Source: Alphaproteobacteria bacterium UBA2723 (GTDB lineage Bacteria > Pseudomonadota > Alphaproteobacteria > RF32 > CAG-239). From it: a DNA stretch of 7,662 bases. Numbering within the stretch: position 1 is the first letter of the stretch; every line of letters starts with the position of its first letter. A program made the translations under genes and the position numbers. The stretch lies in contig DEKL01000128.1 of assembly GCA_002353835.1 (NCBI GenBank), positions 633 to 8,294 on the forward strand, in the 5' to 3' direction. The notes beneath the pieces were generated by a model. It searched no databases. It was not told the origin of the DNA and worked only from the letters and a program-made list of their open reading frames with translations. Shown here piece by piece: positions 1 through 6,910 of the stretch.

Positions 1-179
1 TAAGTATTTGATTTTACAGAATAAAAGCGTAGAAGAAAATGGTTGATTTAAATGGTGGTTTAAATTGACCACCTTGGAGTTTGTTTTACTCTTGAAAATC
101 TTGCTTATTCCCGTATTACAACAAGAATAATGTTTGATTTTATTGCAAGCTCAAATCTCTTTTGACTATTCTACAAAAT
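1..179. other. A+T-rich non-coding stretch at the window edge
   Basis: I see no convincing gene here. The only short ATG reading frames on the plus strand end within about ten codons, and the minus strand shows no start codon with a ribosome binding site. The stretch contains one small dyad, listed separately, and otherwise looks like intergenic spacer beyond the tRNA-Glu terminator. The TAA at positions 1-3 could be the stop of a plus-strand gene outside the window, but nothing in view supports that. Confidence 0.4.
54..73. repeat. Small inverted repeat, possible weak terminator
   Basis: GGTGGT at 54-59 is the exact reverse complement of ACCACC at 68-73, with an 8-nt A/T loop between them. 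On the plus strand it is followed by a mixed T-rich stretch (TTGGAGTTTGTTTT) rather than a clean U tract. It could be a weak terminator for a plus-strand gene lying left of the window, or simply a chance dyad. The stem is only six pairs, so I hold this loosely. Confidence 0.3.
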
Positions 180-207
180 AAAAAAGACACCTATTGGTGC
201 CTTTTTT
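180..207 (-). terminator. Intrinsic terminator after tRNA-Glu
   Basis: A 12-bp stem (180-191 with 196-207) closes a 4-nt loop. Read on the minus strand the RNA is AAAAAAGGCACC, loop AAUA, GGUGUCUUUUUU. The stem core is GC-rich and the 3' arm is a run of U. At one position (187/200) the minus-strand RNA forms a G-U wobble while the plus-strand RNA would have an A-C mismatch, so the hairpin is better formed in the minus direction, matching the tRNA. It starts 8 nt beyond the tRNA 3' end and could also stop read-through from the efflux operon. Confidence 0.85.
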
Positions 208-214
208 ACTTTGT

Positions 215-290
215 TGGTGATCCCAACGAGATTCGAACTCGTGTTGCAGCCTTGAGAGGGCCGCGTCCTAGGCCTCTAGACGATGGGACC
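215..290 (-). tRNA. tRNA-Glu (anticodon CUC)
   Basis: This gene encodes a 76-nt glutamate tRNA that reads GAG codons. On the minus strand it folds as a full cloverleaf: acceptor arm GGTCCCA with TGGGATC (one G-U pair), a D arm closed by GTC/GAC, anticodon stem CGGCC/GGCTG around loop CTCTCAA, T arm ACGAG/CTCGT with the canonical TTCGAAT loop, discriminator A, and an encoded CCA. U33 and A37 sit in their usual places. The D-loop segment TCTAGAGGCCTAGGA is typical of bacterial tRNA-Glu. The CUC form supplements the essential UUC form in many bacteria. The gene lies 63 bp downstream of the efflux transporter stop and is followed by a strong terminator. Confidence 0.96.
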
Positions 291-307
291 ATACCAGAAA
301 CACTACT

Positions 308-336
308 TACATAATATAAAACTTTTTATATTGCAA
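308..336 (-). promoter_or_regulatory. Candidate promoter for tRNA-Glu
   Basis: On the minus strand TTGCAA (331-336) lies 17 nt before TATGTA (308-313), placing a start point roughly 10 nt upstream of the tRNA. The -35 box is reasonable and the -10 box is poor. TATATT or TATTAT nearby could serve instead, but with shorter spacing. The spacer overlaps a perfect A/T dyad. The alternative is that the tRNA is transcribed by read-through from the efflux operon and released by processing. Confidence 0.35.
313..332. repeat. Perfect A/T-only inverted repeat between pump gene and tRNA
   Basis: AATATAAAA at 313-321 and TTTTATATT at 324-332 are exact reverse complements separated by CT. The arms contain no G or C, so the RNA hairpin would be weak and unlike a standard intrinsic terminator. 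It occupies the spacer of the candidate tRNA promoter and is the only dyad between the transporter stop and the tRNA. It may be a protein binding site, a weak transcript end, or a by-product of base composition. Confidence 0.45.
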
Positions 337-353
337 GTATTTTCTGATACGCT

Positions 354-3300
354 TTAATCTACCAAAAACTTTTTATCCTTAAAGCTCCAGATTTTACCTT
401 TTTTATCAACAATCGTTTGAACCAAGATGTAAAACAACGGAATAATTGCTAAACCGCCCAACGTTCCGACCAACATACCGGCAAATACCGGAACACCTAC
501 GGCCTCACGCGAACCGGCGCAAGCACCTGTTGCCCAAACCAGCGGTGCCACACCCAAAATAAAGGTCAATGCGGTCATCAAAACAGCTCTAAACCTCTCT
601 CTTGTGCCTATTTCTGCGGATTTAACAACCGTTACTCCTTTTTCGTGTTCCGTTTTTGCAAATTCCACAATCAAAATCGCATTCTTTGCCGACAAACCAA
701 CTAATAACACCATACCAAGTTGGGCGTAAATACTTAAAGGCAGACCTGTAATATACAAGCCGGCAAAAGCACCTAACATACCGGTCAAAACCGAAAGAAT
801 AACCGAAAGCGGTATGGTCCAACTCTCATATTGTGCCACCAAAAACAGATAAGCAAACAAAATCGCCAAAGCCACAATGTAAACAATTCGCCCTTCGTTG
901 CGCTTTTCTTGTAAACTCATACCGGACCATTCATACGAATAAGACTTAGACAATGTTTCTGCCGCTAATTTTTCTATCGCTTCCATAACTTCACCGGAGC
1001 TGGAACCCGGCACGGCATTAATATTAACCGTTGCCGCCGCATATTGATTATAACGGTTAATAGAACGTGGCAATGTTACACGGCGAATATCAATCAAACC
1101 GCCCAACGGCACCATTTGGCCGGAATTGCTTTGAACATAAAGATTATTAATGCTCTCCAAATTCTTCCGATACTTCCAATCCGCCTGCACCATGACCTTA
1201 TTAGCTTGTGTACCGATATTAACATCATTAACATACATTGAACCTAAATATGTCTGCAATGTGGAATAGATGCTGCCGATAGATACTCCCATCAATTCGG
1301 CTTTTTCACGGTTAATATCCAAATAAGCATGCGGGGTACGGGAAGTATAGGTAGAATAAGCCATCGCCACTTGCGGTAACTGATTAACTTTCATCAAAAA
1401 CTGATTTAACACTTTTTCCAATTTCGTCATATCGGAATCTTCAATCGCTTGCAAACGCAAGTCCATACTGTTATTTGCACCTAAACCCGGAATAGCCGGA
1501 AATTCAAACATCATGATACTGGCTTCAGTTATTCCCTGCACAGCCATCATCAAACGATTTTTAATATTGGTTGAATAATCAATAATATCTTTACGCTCAG
1601 CCCACGGCTTCAAATCAATAACATTAAAACCGACATTTTCACCCTGACCGGCCAAAATACTAAATCCGCGCAAATTCATAACCGATTTTATCTTATCCTC
1701 TGTCTTATAGACATCGCGAAGCTTATTAATAACCTCTTCCGTTCTTTTTCCGGAAGAACCCTCAGGTAACTGAATATTTGCCAAAACAACACCCTGATCC
1801 TCATCCGGCAAAAATGAAGATTGAATTCTTGCTCCCGCAAAATAGTTTAACCCAATCAAAGCAAGTAAAATACACAAAATAATCGTAAATTTACGACCAA
1901 TCCATGCCACAAAACGAACGTATCTGTTCTTAGAAGCCGTGATAAATTGCTCAAATTTGAATAAAAAGCCGGAAGTTCTGGGTTTAAATGATTTCAACAA
2001 AGTTGCACTCAATGCCGGACTTAATGTCAAAGCATTAACGCCGGAAAACAGTACAGCAAAAGAAATAGAAATTGCAAATTGTTGATAAATACGACCGGTC
2101 ACACCGCCCATAAACGCTATTGGCACAAAAATTGCCAACAACACCAACGTTGTTGCCACCACCGCCGAAGACACTTGGCTCATAGCTTTTTTAGAAGCTT
2201 CTTTAGGTGATAAATTCTCAGATTGCATCAGAAACATTACACGTTCTACCACCACAATCGCGTCATCAACCACCAAACCGATAGCCAAAATCAGCCCGAA
2301 TAAGGTTAAAATATTTAAGTTATAACCCAATGCCAACATAACCGCAAATGTGGATAAAATAGAAACCGGAATAGCAATGGCAGGAATAAGCGTGGCCCGC
2401 CAGTTTTGTAAGAAAACAAAACAAACCAAAACCACTAAACCGAAAGTTAAAAACAACGTAAATACAACTTCTTCAATAGATGCTCGGATAAAATCCGTCG
2501 CATCAAAGAATACATTAACATCAAAATCTTCCGGATAATATTTGGAAAGTCTGGCTAATTCGGCACGAACAGCCTTCATGGCTTTTAACGCATTAGCACC
2601 GGAAAGCTTGTTAACCATGATACCGACATTGGCTTGTCCATCAACATCTGATGTGACCAAATAACTTTCCGAGCCTATTTCAACTCGTGCAATATCTTTT
2701 AAGCGCACCAAACCGCCCTCGGCTTCTGTCCGAACAATAATGTTTTCAAAATCTTTAGCCTCGTTCAAACGCCCTTGTGTTTCCAAAGAAAAAACAATAT
2801 TAGAGGTTCCGTCATTCGGCTCTGAGCCGACAGAACCCAAAGAAGGCTGATAATTTTGGCTGGCAATAGCCGCTCTTACCGCTACCAGAGGAATATTTAA
2901 TGCCGTCATTTTATCAGCATCCAACCACACACGCATACTCAGTGGCGAACCCATAACACTGGCATCACCCACACCATATTGACGACCGAGGTTGTTTTTA
3001 ACGTTATTGTTGACATAGTTATTCAAAAAGTTTTTATCATGCGTTCCGTTAGGCGAAATAGCCTGCAAGAAGCCTAAAATTTCCGAAGAACGACGAATAA
3101 CCGTTACCCCGCGCGCCTGCACTTCATCCGGTAATTGGTTCAAAGCTTGTTGCACACGATTTTGCACTTTAACCTGCGCCAAGTCCGGATCTGTACCGAT
3201 TTCAAAACTGATGGTCAGTTCATAACGACCGGAATTATATGAAGACGATTCCATATACATCATATCGTCCACACCGTTTACTGCCGTTTCAATCGGAATA

Positions 3301-3488
3301 GCTACCGTATTAGCCACCGTTTCCGCGCTGGCACCGGTATAGTCCGCCCGCACCATAATCTGTGGCGGTGTAATTTCCGGATACATGGCAATCGGCAACA
3401 TAAAAACAGCAATCAAACCGGCCAAACTCATTACAATTGCAATAACAACCGCAAAACGAGGTCTTTCAATGAAAAAATGCGAAAACAT
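354..3488 (-). CDS. AcrB-like RND (HAE1) multidrug efflux transporter
   Basis: This is the inner-membrane proton-driven pump of a tripartite efflux complex, expected to work as a trimer exporting hydrophobic compounds. At 1044 residues it matches the AcrB/MexB length. The first transmembrane segment follows MFSHFFIERPRFA. Porter domains fill about 40-335 and 560-865, and the two membrane bundles about 336-550 and 866-1025. Proton-relay residues are present: Asp408 and Asp409 in TM4 (GLVVDDAIVVVE), Lys935 in TM10 (GLSAKNAIL), and Arg967 with Thr972 in TM11 (RFRAVLMTALTF). By eye, AcrB distal-pocket Phe136, Phe178, Phe610, Phe617 and Phe628 correspond to Ile137, Met179, Met604, Ile611 and Val623, and only Phe609 (AcrB Phe615) is kept. 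The switch loop (GFSILAGQGENVG) is one residue longer than in AcrB. The start ATG follows a GGGAG ribosome binding site and lies 18 nt after the adaptor stop, so both are co-transcribed. The family is certain, the substrate is not. Confidence 0.95.
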   Translation of the reverse strand: MFSHFFIERPRFAVVIAIVMSLAGLIAVFMLPIAMYPEITPPQIMVRADYTGASAETVANTVAIPIETAVNGVDDMMYMESSSYNSGRYELTISFEIGTDPDLAQVKVQNRVQQALNQLPDEVQARGVTVIRRSSEILGFLQAISPNGTHDKNFLNNYVNNNVKNNLGRQYGVGDASVMGSPLSMRVWLDADKMTALNIPLVAVRAAIASQNYQPSLGSVGSEPNDGTSNIVFSLETQGRLNEAKDFENIIVRTEAEGGLVRLKDIARVEIGSESYLVTSDVDGQANVGIMVNKLSGANALKAMKAVRAELARLSKYYPEDFDVNVFFDATDFIRASIEEVVFTLFLTFGLVVLVCFVFLQNWRATLIPAIAIPVSILSTFAVMLALGYNLNILTLFGLILAIGLVVDDAIVVVERVMFLMQSENLSPKEASKKAMSQVSSAVVATTLVLLAIFVPIAFMGGVTGRIYQQFAISISFAVLFSGVNALTLSPALSATLLKSFKPRTSGFLFKFEQFITASKNRYVRFVAWIGRKFTIILCILLALIGLNYFAGARIQSSFLPDEDQGVVLANIQLPEGSSGKRTEEVINKLRDVYKTEDKIKSVMNLRGFSILAGQGENVGFNVIDLKPWAERKDIIDYSTNIKNRLMMAVQGITEASIMMFEFPAIPGLGANNSMDLRLQAIEDSDMTKLEKVLNQFLMKVNQLPQVAMAYSTYTSRTPHAYLDINREKAELMGVSIGSIYSTLQTYLGSMYVNDVNIGTQANKVMVQADWKYRKNLESINNLYVQSNSGQMVPLGGLIDIRRVTLPRSINRYNQYAAATVNINAVPGSSSGEVMEAIEKLAAETLSKSYSYEWSGMSLQEKRNEGRIVYIVALAILFAYLFLVAQYESWTIPLSVILSVLTGMLGAFAGLYITGLPLSIYAQLGMVLLVGLSAKNAILIVEFAKTEHEKGVTVVKSAEIGTRERFRAVLMTALTFILGVAPLVWATGACAGSREAVGVPVFAGMLVGTLGGLAIIPLFYILVQTIVDKKGKIWSFKDKKFLVD

Positions 3489-3506
3489 ACCCTTTAGCTC
3501 CCAAAA

Positions 3507-4682
3507 TTATTGAGCATTAACAATATTAACCGGCGCGCCGTCACGCAACATTCTGTTTGTCAAACCACCAATCATCACTTTTTCGCCGACTGATAATCCC
3601 GACAAAATAACCTGCTTACCGTCAAAAGCCTCACCCAATTCTACGGGGCGCATTTTAGCCGTATTGTTTTCATCAACAACAAAGACCAAAGAATTACCTT
3701 CGCTTTGAATAATAGCTTGCTCCGGTATGATGATTCCTTTTCTCGGATTAGTGGTTGTTACGGATATCCGCACATAAGAACCCGGTGTTAACTTCTTATC
3801 TTCGTTTCTGACATCGGCATAAACGGCAATTGTTGCTGTTCCCATGTTAACCTCATTATTGGCAAAAGCATTTTCCATCTTTTTCTTTAAGACTTCACCG
3901 CTGGAAAGTTCAATATTAAGGTCAAACTCCTCAATATTTTGCTTACCCATGGCTTGTGCCGCTAAAAATTCTTTATCCGTCAAAGAAAAAGCTACTCTAA
4001 CCGGATCAATTTGTACCACTCGCGCCAAAGGCTCTGCTGATGCCTTAACAAAGTTACCGACCGTTACTTTTGTCTTGCCGATAACGCCGTCAATATATGC
4101 TTTAACTTCCGTATAATCCAAATCAATACGGGCTAAATCTAATTGTGCTTTAGCTTGAGAAACTGATGCTTTGGCCTGTAAATAGGCACTTTCTGCTGCA
4201 TCAAAAGTCGCTTTTGAAGCAATGTTTTTAGAGCTTAACTGTTTCTGGCGTTCATAATCGCGCTCTGTCTTGGTTAAATTAGCTTCTGCACTTTCAAGCT
4301 GAGCTTTTGCTAAATCATAAGTTGCTTGATAGCGTTCTTTATCAATCACAAAAAGAACATCATCTTTTTTAACAAAACTTCCCTCGGTAAAGTTTACTTT
4401 ATCTAAGCTACCGCTGACCTGTGCAACCACATCAACACTGTTAATGGCCTCAATCAGACCTACATAACTTTTGGAATTAGTGATATCTTCCTCTTTGGCA
4501 ATCGCAACCGTCGCATTAACCGCAGGCATTCCCATATTGACACCTCTTTGCCCGTAAAAATGACAACCGGCAACTAATACCAATAAAGCAAAAGCTCCGA
4601 TATAAACATATTTCTTGTTGATATTCTTAATGCTATCCTTATTGATAGCCTGTATCTTTTTCATAACTTTTTCCTTTTTCAT
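3507..4682 (-). CDS. AcrA/MexA-like periplasmic adaptor of the RND pump (lipoprotein)
   Basis: This is the membrane fusion protein linking the RND pump to an outer-membrane channel. Numbered from the ATG at 4682 (391 residues), it has a Lys-rich N-terminus, a hydrophobic segment, and the lipobox LVAGC with the lipidated Cys at 40. Next come a first lipoyl half-motif (about 82-117), a helical hairpin (about 120-185), the second lipoyl half (about 188-222), a beta-barrel (about 228-308), and a membrane-proximal domain. The hairpin tip carries Arg145, Leu149 and Ser156, matching the R-x3-L-x6-S motif that docks TolC-type channels. Start choice: AGAGAGG lies 5 nt before this ATG. An in-frame TTG one codon earlier is too close to that site, and a later ATG at 4664 has its own AAGGA and would give 385 residues. 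It lies 11 nt after the tetR stop and 18 nt before the pump gene. The residue after the Cys is His, unlike the Asp I recall in E. coli AcrA. Confidence 0.94.
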   Translation of the reverse strand: MKKEKVMKKIQAINKDSIKNINKKYVYIGAFALLVLVAGCHFYGQRGVNMGMPAVNATVAIAKEEDITNSKSYVGLIEAINSVDVVAQVSGSLDKVNFTEGSFVKKDDVLFVIDKERYQATYDLAKAQLESAEANLTKTERDYERQKQLSSKNIASKATFDAAESAYLQAKASVSQAKAQLDLARIDLDYTEVKAYIDGVIGKTKVTVGNFVKASAEPLARVVQIDPVRVAFSLTDKEFLAAQAMGKQNIEEFDLNIELSSGEVLKKKMENAFANNEVNMGTATIAVYADVRNEDKKLTPGSYVRISVTTTNPRKGIIIPEQAIIQSEGNSLVFVVDENNTAKMRPVELGEAFDGKQVILSGLSVGEKVMIGGLTNRMLRDGAPVNIVNAQ

Positions 4683-4693
4683 CAATACCTCTC

Positions 4694-5305
4694 TTATTTT
4701 TTTATGCCATCAAACAGGGCGCCTAAACCTATTCTTACCATATCAACAACGTTATCATCAAATCTCTTACTCAATGAAGAAAACATTATTCCCATATAGC
4801 TTGAAATAATGATATGCTGCATTTTATCAATATCCACAGTATCTTTTAATTTGCCATTTTCCCGAGACTTTACCAAAACCTTATTAATTTTTTCTAAATG
4901 AAAATTTTTCAAATCAATTAAACTTTTATCCACTCTCTCAAGAACGGTTTCAGACCACTCCATCTGGCACAAAATAAATCTGTTAAATTTTGCATAGCGC
5001 AAGTCGTTTTGACTCATCTGTGCCCACATGCAAAACTCCTCAAGTAAACTATCTAAAGTCAAGTCGTCAGAAGAAAAATTATCTACCTCCTGCTGTTTAC
5101 GTTGCACGTATTCAACGATCAGTGCCGCAACCAAATCAGCCTTATTTCTGAAGTACCAATAAATCGCCCCTTTAGTGAAACCGGCACGAACAGCTATCTC
5201 ATCAAATGTCGCTTTAGCATATCCTTTTTCCGAGAAAACATCTAACGCCGATTCCAGTATTGCCCGGCGAGTTTTTTCAGCATCTTCCTTACACTTTCTG
5301 ACCAT
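4694..5305 (-). CDS. TetR/AcrR-family transcriptional repressor of the efflux operon
   Basis: This is a dimeric DNA-binding repressor, probably releasing its operator when a pump substrate binds. The 203-residue length is normal for the family. The N-terminal region (about 10-58) is a classic TetR domain, with helix-turn-helix TFDEIAVRAGFTKGAIYWYF at 33-52 followed by NKADLV. The rest is helical and resembles the AcrR/TtgR-type ligand-binding domain, with FNRFILCQMEW at 107-117 in the pocket region. The ATG at 5305 has AGAGG 8 nt upstream. The gene is first in a co-directional operon with the adaptor and pump, rather than divergent as acrR is from acrAB in E. coli. A perfect dyad lies 25 bp before the start codon, so autoregulation of the whole operon is likely. 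The family is certain. The target and inducer are inferred from context. Confidence 0.93.
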   Translation of the reverse strand: MVRKCKEDAEKTRRAILESALDVFSEKGYAKATFDEIAVRAGFTKGAIYWYFRNKADLVAALIVEYVQRKQQEVDNFSSDDLTLDSLLEEFCMWAQMSQNDLRYAKFNRFILCQMEWSETVLERVDKSLIDLKNFHLEKINKVLVKSRENGKLKDTVDIDKMQHIIISSYMGIMFSSLSKRFDDNVVDMVRIGLGALFDGIKK

Positions 5306-5329
5306 AAAATTAACCTCTGATTTATAGAT

Positions 5330-5347
5330 ACATACCCAAAGGTATGT
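5330..5347. promoter_or_regulatory. Putative TetR-family operator
   Basis: ACATACC (5330-5336) and GGTATGT (5341-5347) form a perfect 7-bp inverted repeat around CAAA. With the preceding T the half-site reads TACATAC, the same as the outer half-site I recall for the E. coli AcrR operator upstream of acrAB. It lies between the promoter candidate and the tetR start codon, near the expected transcription start, a classic place for autorepression. The dyad is seen directly. The identity of the bound protein is inferred. Confidence 0.75.
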
Positions 5348-5358
5348 TTTTACCTCGT

Positions 5359-5389
5359 ATAAAAAACACGAATTTCAGATAATTGTCAA
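5359..5389 (-). promoter_or_regulatory. Candidate promoter of the tetR-adaptor-pump operon
   Basis: A consensus TTGACA box occurs on the minus strand at 5384-5389. The best -10 choices are T-rich: TTTTAT at 5359-5364 with a long 19-nt spacer, or the less likely TATACG at 22 nt. Transcription would begin at about the edge of the 18-bp dyad. The perfect -35 box is persuasive, but the -10 is weak, so basal activity may be low or may need an activator. No clear terminator separates this promoter from the DUF1349 gene upstream. Confidence 0.5.
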
Positions 5390-5435
5390 GAAAAGTTTTT
5401 TATTTATTTTACAACCGTTTAACTCTTAGGCTAGA

Positions 5436-5999
5436 CTATGCGCCCATCTTGATACTGGCAAGCTTAGCAGAAAACTCTTGCTCTCCCGGGTTTGCAATAT
5501 ATGCGCCGGCTTTTACTTCTTCAATATTTTTCAGATAAAACATCCTTAAACGCGTAAAAACAACGCCGTCTAACGAATAAAAAATTGTATAATCATTACC
5601 CGCTCGTTGCGCCCTAAACCAAATTTCGGAAACATTTTTATCCAAAGTAAAACCACACCAATCAGAATGACCGTCTATTGTTAGAGAAGAAACCAAAACT
5701 TCTTTTCCCATAACTTCGTTCATAATAGAAACCTTAAACCAATTTCTATCATCTGTTCTTATCATAAGCCCGCATTGGGCAAATTGTTCCAGTTTATCAT
5801 ATTTCCAATTAAGCGTTAAGATAAAATCATCTCCCAATCTGCTGTAAAAAAAGTGTCCATTATCTTTTCTGACACCACGATGTATGCTTTGCCAAAAATC
5901 TGTTTCGGGCTTTGCATAAACAATCATTGCCTCATCATCAAAGCGCACATTTTCCGGATCATTTAACCATTCAAAATTTTCTAAAGTCTCAAACTGCAT
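5436..5999 (-). CDS. DUF1349 family protein (beta-sandwich, function unknown)
   Basis: This 187-residue protein matches the DUF1349 family pattern. Signature blocks are FEWLNDP (9-15), DFWQSIHRGVRKDNGHFFY (34-52), QCGLMIRTDDRNWFKV (75-90), SDWCGFTL (112-119) and IWFRAQRAGNDYTIFYSLDG (126-145). The family is predicted to adopt a concanavalin A-like jelly roll, and yeast Ree1 is a member as I recall, but bacterial members have no settled function. Sugar or small-ligand binding is possible and unproven. There is no signal peptide or membrane segment, so it is likely cytoplasmic. Its ATG overlaps the J-protein stop as TAATG, with AAGGA inside the J-protein coding end, so translation is probably coupled. 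That coupling suggests a functional link or balanced dosage with the chaperone. Confidence 0.85.
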   Translation of the reverse strand: MQFETLENFEWLNDPENVRFDDEAMIVYAKPETDFWQSIHRGVRKDNGHFFYSRLGDDFILTLNWKYDKLEQFAQCGLMIRTDDRNWFKVSIMNEVMGKEVLVSSLTIDGHSDWCGFTLDKNVSEIWFRAQRAGNDYTIFYSLDGVVFTRLRMFYLKNIEEVKAGAYIANPGEQEFSAKLASIKMGA

Positions 6000-6904
6000 T
6001 AAAAAGTCCTTATTTGTTCATCTTTCATATTTTTCAAAGCATTTTCTAATTCTGCACTTTTAGTTTTAGGAGAAACCACAATCAAATTGATAATTTCATC
6101 TCCGGTTCCGTTTTTTGTTTTAATGCCTTTACCTTTTAAGCGAAGCTTTTCTCCACCGGAAGAATATGCCGGAATAGTCATATTAACCTTACCGCTAATT
6201 GTCGGCACAATAACTTTCGCCCCTAAAACAGCCTCTTTCATAGAAATCGGAAAATCCAATAAAATATCCTTACCTTCTGCCTTAAAATACGGATGCGGTC
6301 TCACCTTAATCGTAATTAAAGCATCACCTTTAAGATTAGAGTTAATTCCGTCCGCACCTTGTCCCTTTAAGCGTAAAACTTGTCCTGTTGTTGTACCGGC
6401 TGGAATTTTCACATTAAGTTGTTTTCCGTTCATTATAATACTTTTTTCTGCACCCTTGGTAGCATCTAAAAAATCAATATCCAAAGAATAGGCAACGTCC
6501 TCGCCTTTTCTTGCCCGTTGTCCGAAACCGCCCGAACCGAATTGGCTGAAAATATCATCTCCGAAAATAGAAGAAAAATCAAACCCAGCACCATTAAAAC
6601 CATTTGAAGAATATGTCTGGTAGGAATTGCCGGAATTAAAATCACCCGGATTAAAACCACCGGCCCCGAAACCGGTCGGTTTGCCTTCTGCATCAATCTC
6701 TTTATTATCATATTTTTGACGTTTATCTTTATCGCCTAAAATATCATAAGCTGCAGAAATTTCCTTAAATCTTTCCGCAGCATTCTTATCATCCTTATTC
6801 AAATCCGGATGATACTTTCTTGCAAGTTTACGATACTGCGATTTAATCTCCGTTGCAGTAGCCGTACGACTTACACCTAATACATCATAAAGATCCTTAA
6901 CCAT
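5999..6904 (-). CDS. CbpA-like J-domain co-chaperone (type B Hsp40)
   Basis: This protein would deliver substrates to DnaK and stimulate its ATPase in the cytoplasm. The J domain spans about 4-66, with the essential HPD at 32-34 (KYHPDLN). A Gly/Phe/Asn/Ser-rich linker runs from about 77 to 128 and includes a DDIFSQFG stretch. Two C-terminal substrate-binding domains follow (about 134-210 and 212-280), with typical [17 protein letters not shown] and [11 protein letters not shown] elements. The CxxCxGxG zinc-finger repeats of DnaJ are absent. The length of 301 residues is close to E. coli CbpA (about 306). The start ATG has AAGGAG 7 nt upstream, and that site is buried in a hairpin described separately. 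The gene lies 36 nt after a lipoprotein gene and overlaps a DUF1349 gene rather than cbpM. The symbol cbpA is plausible, but other DnaJ paralogues cannot be excluded, so I leave it blank. Confidence 0.92.
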   Translation of the reverse strand: MVKDLYDVLGVSRTATATEIKSQYRKLARKYHPDLNKDDKNAAERFKEISAAYDILGDKDKRQKYDNKEIDAEGKPTGFGAGGFNPGDFNSGNSYQTYSSNGFNGAGFDFSSIFGDDIFSQFGSGGFGQRARKGEDVAYSLDIDFLDATKGAEKSIIMNGKQLNVKIPAGTTTGQVLRLKGQGADGINSNLKGDALITIKVRPHPYFKAEGKDILLDFPISMKEAVLGAKVIVPTISGKVNMTIPAYSSGGEKLRLKGKGIKTKNGTGDEIINLIVVSPKTKSAELENALKNMKDEQIRTF

Positions 6905-6910
6905 AATCTG

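Noticed and set aside
215..290. tRNA gene as an integration site for a mobile element
   Set aside because: I found no second copy of the tRNA 3' end in the window and no integrase, phage or conjugation gene. Flanking genes look like ordinary chromosomal genes.
3844..4116. 90-codon plus-strand open frame opposite the adaptor gene
   Set aside because: It is antisense to the conserved beta-barrel and lipoyl region of the adaptor, with no recognisable domain.
4683..4685. TTG as the adaptor start codon
   Set aside because: It is only 2 nt from the AGAGAGG ribosome binding site, too close, while the next codon is an ATG at proper spacing.
354..5305. A novel or divergent non-efflux system
   Set aside because: All three proteins align by motif with TetR, AcrA-type and AcrB-type families at normal lengths. 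The operon is a standard tripartite pump locus apart from the missing channel gene.
6087..6491. 134-codon open frame on the plus strand opposite the J-protein gene
   Set aside because: It lies wholly antisense to a well-conserved J-protein, has no family resemblance, and its hydrophobic composition is what an antisense reading of Lys- and Gly-rich coding sequence gives.
6466..6711. 81-codon open frame on the minus strand within the J-protein gene
   Set aside because: It is an alternative frame of the J-domain linker region. The conserved reading frame through the same bases is intact, so there is no reason to infer a second product or a frameshift.
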